This document shows positions 59,250 through 64,000 of a stretch of DNA of 64,000 bases, piece after piece. Origin of the DNA: an archaeon (GTDB lineage Archaea; Thermoproteota; Nitrososphaeria; Nitrososphaerales; Nitrosopumilaceae); the NCBI GenBank assembly GCA_024276695.1, contig JAJRWR010000020.1, positions 1 to 64,000 of the forward strand, read 5' to 3'. The stretch's first letter is position 1; each line of letters begins with the position of its first letter. Below the pieces are notes generated by a model, which worked only from the letters and a program-made list of their open reading frames with translations, ran no database searches and was not told the DNA's origin. The position numbers and the translations under genes are program-made.

Positions 59250-59810
59250 ATGACTCAGACAAAACCTATAATTGCAATTGTCAACGTTGTAGCTTCTGCA
59301 ACAATTGAACAAAAGTTAGATTTGGTGGATATTACTAAAAAATTCCCTGCAGTTGAATATCATCCAGAACAATTTCCTGGTGCTGTTTTTCGACTCAAAA
59401 ATCCTAAAACTGCAACATTGCTTTTTGGTTCTGGCAAGATGGTATGTACGGGTGCTAAATCTCAAGAATTAGCAGAAACTGCAGTATTTGAAGTAGTCAA
59501 AATATTACGAAAGGGTAAAATCAAAATCAAAAATGATCCTATTGTATCAATACAAAATATTGTTTCTTCCATTAATCTTGGAGGTAAAGTTAACTTGGAG
59601 CAAGCTGCTAGAACTCTTCCTAGAAGTATGTATGAACCAGAACAATTCCCTGGATTAATACATAGAATGCTTGATCCAAAAACTGTAATTCTCATATTTG
59701 CATCAGGAAAACTAGTTTGTGTTGGTGCAAAACTTGAAAAAGATGTTCATCGATCTGTTAATCAAATCCATACATTACTTGAAGAAAAAGGATTAATGGT
59801 TTACGATTAG
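59250..59810 (+). CDS. tbp: TATA-box binding protein
   Basis: Two direct repeats with YHPEQFPGAVFRLKNPKTATLLFGSGKMVCTGAKS and YEPEQFPGLIHRMLDPKTVILIFASGKLVCVGAK. Confidence 0.97.
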   Translation: MTQTKPIIAIVNVVASATIEQKLDLVDITKKFPAVEYHPEQFPGAVFRLKNPKTATLLFGSGKMVCTGAKSQELAETAVFEVVKILRKGKIKIKNDPIVSIQNIVSSINLGGKVNLEQAARTLPRSMYEPEQFPGLIHRMLDPKTVILIFASGKLVCVGAKLEKDVHRSVNQIHTLLEEKGLMVYD

Positions 59811-59862
59811 GATTTCAAATTAAGATTTAGATCTAGAATTAAATTTGTAAAAATAATTTAAA

Positions 59863-60117
59863 TTAATAATATTCTTCATGAACATAGCACCACTTCCAAA
59901 TGTTTTCTGGAACTGCTTGCATTACTGGATGTCCTGTTTCTTCAAAGTGTTTTGTTGCATGTTTTCCCACAGATGAATCGCAACAACCTACATGTCCACA
60001 TATTAAACACATTCTAAGTGCTACCACTGGAAGATGTTCTTTTTCACATTCTTCACAACTTTTTGTATTTTGAGTTACTTTTTCCTTTTGAATGAAATGC
60101 TCGCATTCTTTAGGCAT
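59863..60117 (-). CDS. UBP-type zinc finger protein
   Basis: CEECEKE...LRMCLICGHVGCCDSSVGKHATKHFEETGHPVMQAV...WCYVHEEYY. Confidence 0.88.
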   Translation of the reverse strand: MPKECEHFIQKEKVTQNTKSCEECEKEHLPVVALRMCLICGHVGCCDSSVGKHATKHFEETGHPVMQAVPENIWKWCYVHEEYY

Positions 60118-60118
60118 G

Positions 60119-60658
60119 TTAATATTTTTTCAAAGTGTCTTTGTATCTTTTTATTGATTCTATGATTACAATTTTGGCTTCTTTTGCAGACTTCCATCCT
60201 AAAATTTCTACTTTCTTTCCTTCCAAATCTTTGTAAACTTGGAAAAAGTGAGCAATTTCTGAACGATAATGATCCTCTATATCTGTAATATCTGTAGTGT
60301 GTAAGTATCTTGGATCATTTGTTGCAACACAAATAATTTTGTCATCTAACTTTCCATCATCTTTCATTTGAAGTAATCCTATTGGCCTTGCTTCAATTAA
60401 AATTCCTGGATATGTAGGATTTGTAACCAGTACTAATACGTCAAGCGGATCCCCATCATCTGATAATGTTTGAGGAATGAGACCATAGTCCCCCGGATAA
60501 TGAAATGGTGAAAACAATACTCTGTCTAATTTTATCATATTGTGCTTTTTATCATATTCATATTTGTTCATAGAACCTTTGGGAATTTCTACAATGGCAT
60601 TAATGATTTCTGGAACATCGTTACCTGATTCTATATCATGCCAAAAGTTTTTGCTCAT
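60119..60658 (-). CDS. ppa: Inorganic pyrophosphatase
   Basis: EIPKGSMNKYEYDKK, YPGDYGLIPQTLSDDGDPLDVLVL. Confidence 0.96.
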   Translation of the reverse strand: MSKNFWHDIESGNDVPEIINAIVEIPKGSMNKYEYDKKHNMIKLDRVLFSPFHYPGDYGLIPQTLSDDGDPLDVLVLVTNPTYPGILIEARPIGLLQMKDDGKLDDKIICVATNDPRYLHTTDITDIEDHYRSEIAHFFQVYKDLEGKKVEILGWKSAKEAKIVIIESIKRYKDTLKKY

Positions 60659-60739
60659 TTTCTAGCTCTTCATCTAGATATTCAGTATATGAATTCTATG
60701 AAATAATGTACATTAAATCTTGGCAGAAATGGCTAATGA

Positions 60740-61171
60740 TTACACTGTATTGTTAGAATTTGGAATTACTTTGTAAATTTTTACAGTGTAATCTCCTTCA
60801 AACACATTTACAATTTCACCTGTATTGGAATCTATGTTCCTAACCCTGAATTTGTATTCATAAGAACCGTCACCTTTTGCATCTACTTGTGCAAAGTGAA
60901 CTGGATCCTCTCCTTTATAAAATTGAATGATAATTGGATATCTTTCAGCTACCTCTGATGCCTCTCCTCTCACGGTTCCCCATGGGATCTGATTATTCTG
61001 TGGAATATTCATTGTAGTGATTGTTTTTTCCAAACTTATTTTTTCATTTATTGGGATTACTGTAATTTGATTGGATTCCGCAGAAATTTCTCCTGGGATT
61101 GTCATTACTCCAAATACTGTCATAATTGATGCAATTAACAAGACATTGGTTTTCATATTCATTCCATTCAT
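60740..61171 (-). CDS. Hypothetical secreted protein
   Basis: Signal peptide; 143 aa. Confidence 0.65.
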   Translation of the reverse strand: MNGMNMKTNVLLIASIMTVFGVMTIPGEISAESNQITVIPINEKISLEKTITTMNIPQNNQIPWGTVRGEASEVAERYPIIIQFYKGEDPVHFAQVDAKGDGSYEYKFRVRNIDSNTGEIVNVFEGDYTVKIYKVIPNSNNTV

Positions 61172-61227
61172 ATTTTTTCAAACTCATTTAAAAAACTTAT
61201 TGCTAATTCATTCCAGTTTGTTTTGAA

Positions 61228-61359
61228 TTATGGTAATTCTTCTTCTAAATCACAACATGCTTTGTGAACCCATTGATCTTTAGAATTTTTTAGAATTTCT
61301 TTTCCTGTTTTAATGACATCTCCACATTCTATACATTTTCCATTAAACCTAGCCTTCAT
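61228..61359 (-). CDS. 43-aa Cys/His microprotein
   Basis: MKARFNGKCIECGDVIKTGKEILKNSKDQWVHKACCDLEEELP. Confidence 0.55.
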   Translation of the reverse strand: MKARFNGKCIECGDVIKTGKEILKNSKDQWVHKACCDLEEELP

Positions 61360-61591
61360 GTTCTCTCTTCACTTTAATCTAATTTTAATCAGGTTATTGA
61401 GGAAATCTATTTTTTTGAATATTTGTTATTCGAGGTGCAAAAAATGTGCCTAATTTAGCTTCTTTTGTCACAATAATCTATTACATTACTCCTCTTGATG
61501 ATTTTATCTAGGCTGGAATGGTTGTTGTCTGTCTGAAAAATATGTGACAGCATTGTTATATTGATGAAAGTGTAACAATAATTGCTTACAA

Positions 61592-62442
61592 ATGGCCACC
61601 GAATCTCAGATTAATTTATTTGACAATGAATCAGATACTGCTATGTACAAGCATAAACTGACTCTTGAAAAAATAAGAAATGAATTAATTAATTTTGGTC
61701 TTACGAAAAGTCAAGCAAAAGTATTCATTTATCTTGGCAAGTATGGTTCAAAAACTGCATCTGAAATAGCTAAAGTATTACAATTACCTCGAACTGAAAC
61801 ATATCATTTGGTTAATTCATTACAAAACTTAGGATTAGTTGTTGCAGAATTATCTCATCCAACAAAATACACTGCAATGGATATGAAAGAAGCTGTTTCT
61901 ACATTGATAAAACAAGAACAAGAGAGAATTGATGTTTTAGCTGATAAGGAAGAATCTCTTTCTCAAATGTGTGGAAGGAAATACCTTTCTTTGCAGTAGA
62001 GACTGATGAATCAAAATCTGAAAAAATGCAATTACTGCATGGAACTGGCCCTATTATCAACAAAATAAAAGAGATGGTAAGTACCAGTATTGAAGATTTC
62101 AGAATTTATGGTAGCGTTTCAGATTTACTTCGAATGTACCATGCTGATGTATTTGATTGGATTGAAAATGTCTCAACTGATCTTAAAATAGTTGCTTCAC
62201 CTGTAAATAAAACTCCTGAATTCTTGTCTGAAATGGAATCCTCAAAAATCAAAGCACTTCCATCCAACTCTGAAAACAAATGTTTCATAATTAATGACAA
62301 AAAGGAAGTATTGATATTCATGCGAAATGCAACCCATCCAACCAGGCAAACTTTTGCTTGGTGGTCTGATTCTGAAACACTAGTTGATATGATGATTTCT
62401 CTCTTTGATTTATCTTGGGAAAAAGGCGAGTCTTTGTACTAG
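61592..62442 (+). pseudogene. TrmB-like transcriptional regulator, frame-disrupted into 61592..61999 and 61969..62442
   Basis: wHTH FGLTKSQAKVFIYLGKYGSKTASEIAKVLQLPRTETYHLVNSL; continuity SLSQMWKEIPFFAV restored by deleting one TG at 61968-61971. Confidence 0.75.
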
Positions 62443-62472
62443 CAAAAGTATTTTGAATAATTCATAATTTAA

Positions 62473-62664
62473 TTAATTTCTTGTGTCTGAAATCAAATCT
62501 AAGCATTTCTTTTTTTCCATATTGTATTTTTCATGATTTTTTACAAACTCTTTGATGGCTTTGGCTATCATGTTTGTGTCCAAATTTTCTTTATTTTTTA
62601 GAATCGTCTCTAGCAGGACTTCTTTGGCTGATTCGACCTGAATTTTCCTTTGATATATGTCCAC
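62473..62664 (-). CDS. Hypothetical small helical protein
   Basis: 63 aa ORF. Confidence 0.5.
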   Translation of the reverse strand: MDIYQRKIQVESAKEVLLETILKNKENLDTNMIAKAIKEFVKNHEKYNMEKKKCLDLISDTRN

Positions 62665-62784
62665 AGACTAAATTTGTCTTTTAGACTTTAATGATTACTA
62701 CTGCATTACACTAAAATGAAATTTTGTCATTTTGGACAAGTTTTCAGTTAATATTTAATGGCATGTGCTTGTAAACCATAGCAT

Positions 62785-63471
62785 ATGGATTCCAGCGATG
62801 TTGTAGATGAAGTTAATTCTTTGTTGAAGCTTGGTGTTGGTGATCCATATCGTTTGGAGCATATCAAACAAACCTATATCCAAAATCAAAAAATTTGGAT
62901 TACTGATGAAAATTATCTAAAACGTTTAAGGGAAAAATATCTTATTAAACATACTTCTGATATTTCATCTGATGAGAATATTGTTTTTGAAAATGAACCT
63001 GAGGATAATGAAACTATCCATTGTTGGAAGTGTGGAAAAAAAGGTCCACTAAGTGCTAATTTTTGCATGGCTTGTGGAACTTCATTATTTGAAGTTGGTT
63101 CAAATCCTCAACCTGTTATTGACACTGCTAATCCTGTAAATTATAAAAAATCTGCCTCCTTGAAAATTCCAATATTGATTGGAATTCCTGTCCTGATCTT
63201 GATAATTCTTGGTATTGTATATTCTCAAGGATATTTTGATAATGCATTAGAATCATCCCCAGATACAATTTCTACTCCTATAATTGAGAATGAAGTTGTT
63301 TTCTATGGAGAATATGATCCAAAATGCGGTGATGGGACCGTTCTTGATCCTGATACAAATGCATGTAGAGTTGGTAAAATATTGAACACAATAGATTCTG
63401 ATGAACTTGATTCAAAATGTGGTCCTGGAACTATATTTGACACTGAATCTAATTCTTGTATTATTGAATAA
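62785..63471 (+). CDS. Zinc-ribbon membrane protein with C-terminal CGxGT Cys repeats
   Basis: CWKCGKKGPLSANFCMACGTSLFE, TM, CGDGTVLDPDTNAC and CGPGTIFDTESNSC. Confidence 0.75.
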   Translation: MDSSDVVDEVNSLLKLGVGDPYRLEHIKQTYIQNQKIWITDENYLKRLREKYLIKHTSDISSDENIVFENEPEDNETIHCWKCGKKGPLSANFCMACGTSLFEVGSNPQPVIDTANPVNYKKSASLKIPILIGIPVLILIILGIVYSQGYFDNALESSPDTISTPIIENEVVFYGEYDPKCGDGTVLDPDTNACRVGKILNTIDSDELDSKCGPGTIFDTESNSCIIE

Positions 63472-63772
63472 ATAAAAAATGGACCGGATGGTATCTGTTA
63501 TTCACAAGTAACGAATCCCTCCTGAATCTTTGTTCATTCAAGAGATTTTCATGTATTGTTTTTAAATGCTGCTTAAAATCCTTATCTGATTAGGATTGAT
63601 AGCTTGTAAGTTACGCAATAGCACAATATTATTCGAATTTTAATTAATAGTGTTCAACTGATGTTTTGTTAATCCCTATCATAATGTTCTTTTCATAATA
63701 ATAACCTTGGAATTGGATTTGTTTAGTAAAAACCAACATGGCTTAAATAAGAAAACATTCCTTCTAGGTTAA

Positions 63773-63982
63773 ATGAAATATAGAATTACATTACAAAAGG
63801 ATGAAGATGGCATATATGTTGTAAAATGTCCATCATTGCCAGGCTGCATTTCACAGGGTAAAACACGGGATGAAGCAGTAAATAACATTAAAGATGCAAT
63901 AGAAGGGTACATTCAAAGTCTAAAAAAACACAATGAACCAATTCCGCCCGTAGATGAGGAATTGGTAGAAATCAATGTCTAA
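63773..63982 (+). CDS. hicB: HicB-like antitoxin
   Basis: KYRITLQKDEDGIYVVKCPSLPGCISQGKTRDEAVNNIKDAIEGYIQSL. Confidence 0.9.
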   Translation: MKYRITLQKDEDGIYVVKCPSLPGCISQGKTRDEAVNNIKDAIEGYIQSLKKHNEPIPPVDEELVEINV

Positions 63983-64000
63983 ACTTCCAGTTCTATCTGC
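63975..64000 (+). CDS. hicA: 5' end of HicA-like toxin (truncated by window edge)
   Basis: MSKLPVLS start overlapping hicB stop by 8 nt; typical HicA N-terminus. Confidence 0.65.

Noticed and set aside
63481-63530. tRNA-like segment (minus strand ending CATCCGGTCCA)
   Set aside because: No consistent T arm, anticodon arm or D arm could be folded.

Overview
The window looks like a low-GC ammonia-oxidising thaumarchaeote (Nitrosopumilus-like). This is judged from protein content (NirK-type multicopper oxidase, CdvABC-lineage-style divergent FtsZ, TFB/TBP, CDC48, L15e, Rpo7/Spt4, many small cupredoxins), not from a search. It is mostly housekeeping: fumarase, SerA, Mre11-Rad50-HerA-NurA operon, NAD synthesis (nadX-nadA-nadC), Rpo7-Spt4, Mrp, H+-PPase, CtaB, CDC48, EF-1beta, Pth2, TruD, DEAD helicase, PdaD, PepF, TFB-TBP, Ppa and one tRNA-Thr(TGT). 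No CRISPR array or intact mobile element was seen. Points worth a second look: (i) a geranylgeranyl reductase gene split exactly at a canonical -1 slippery heptamer (A AAT TTT); (ii) a TrmB-like regulator split by a TG duplication; (iii) mutually exclusive hairpins in the likely leader of a DEAD-box helicase; (iv) a candidate C/D-box sRNA and two further structured ncRNA candidates; (v) a degraded integrase/DsbA scar beside tRNA-Thr; (vi) several unannotated microproteins (C2H2 finger, RHH, Cys-rich, Lys-rich), some with start/stop overlaps; (vii) Kazal-cupredoxin and tandem cupredoxin membrane proteins, and Pro/Glu minisatellite linkers. All calls were made by eye without database searches.
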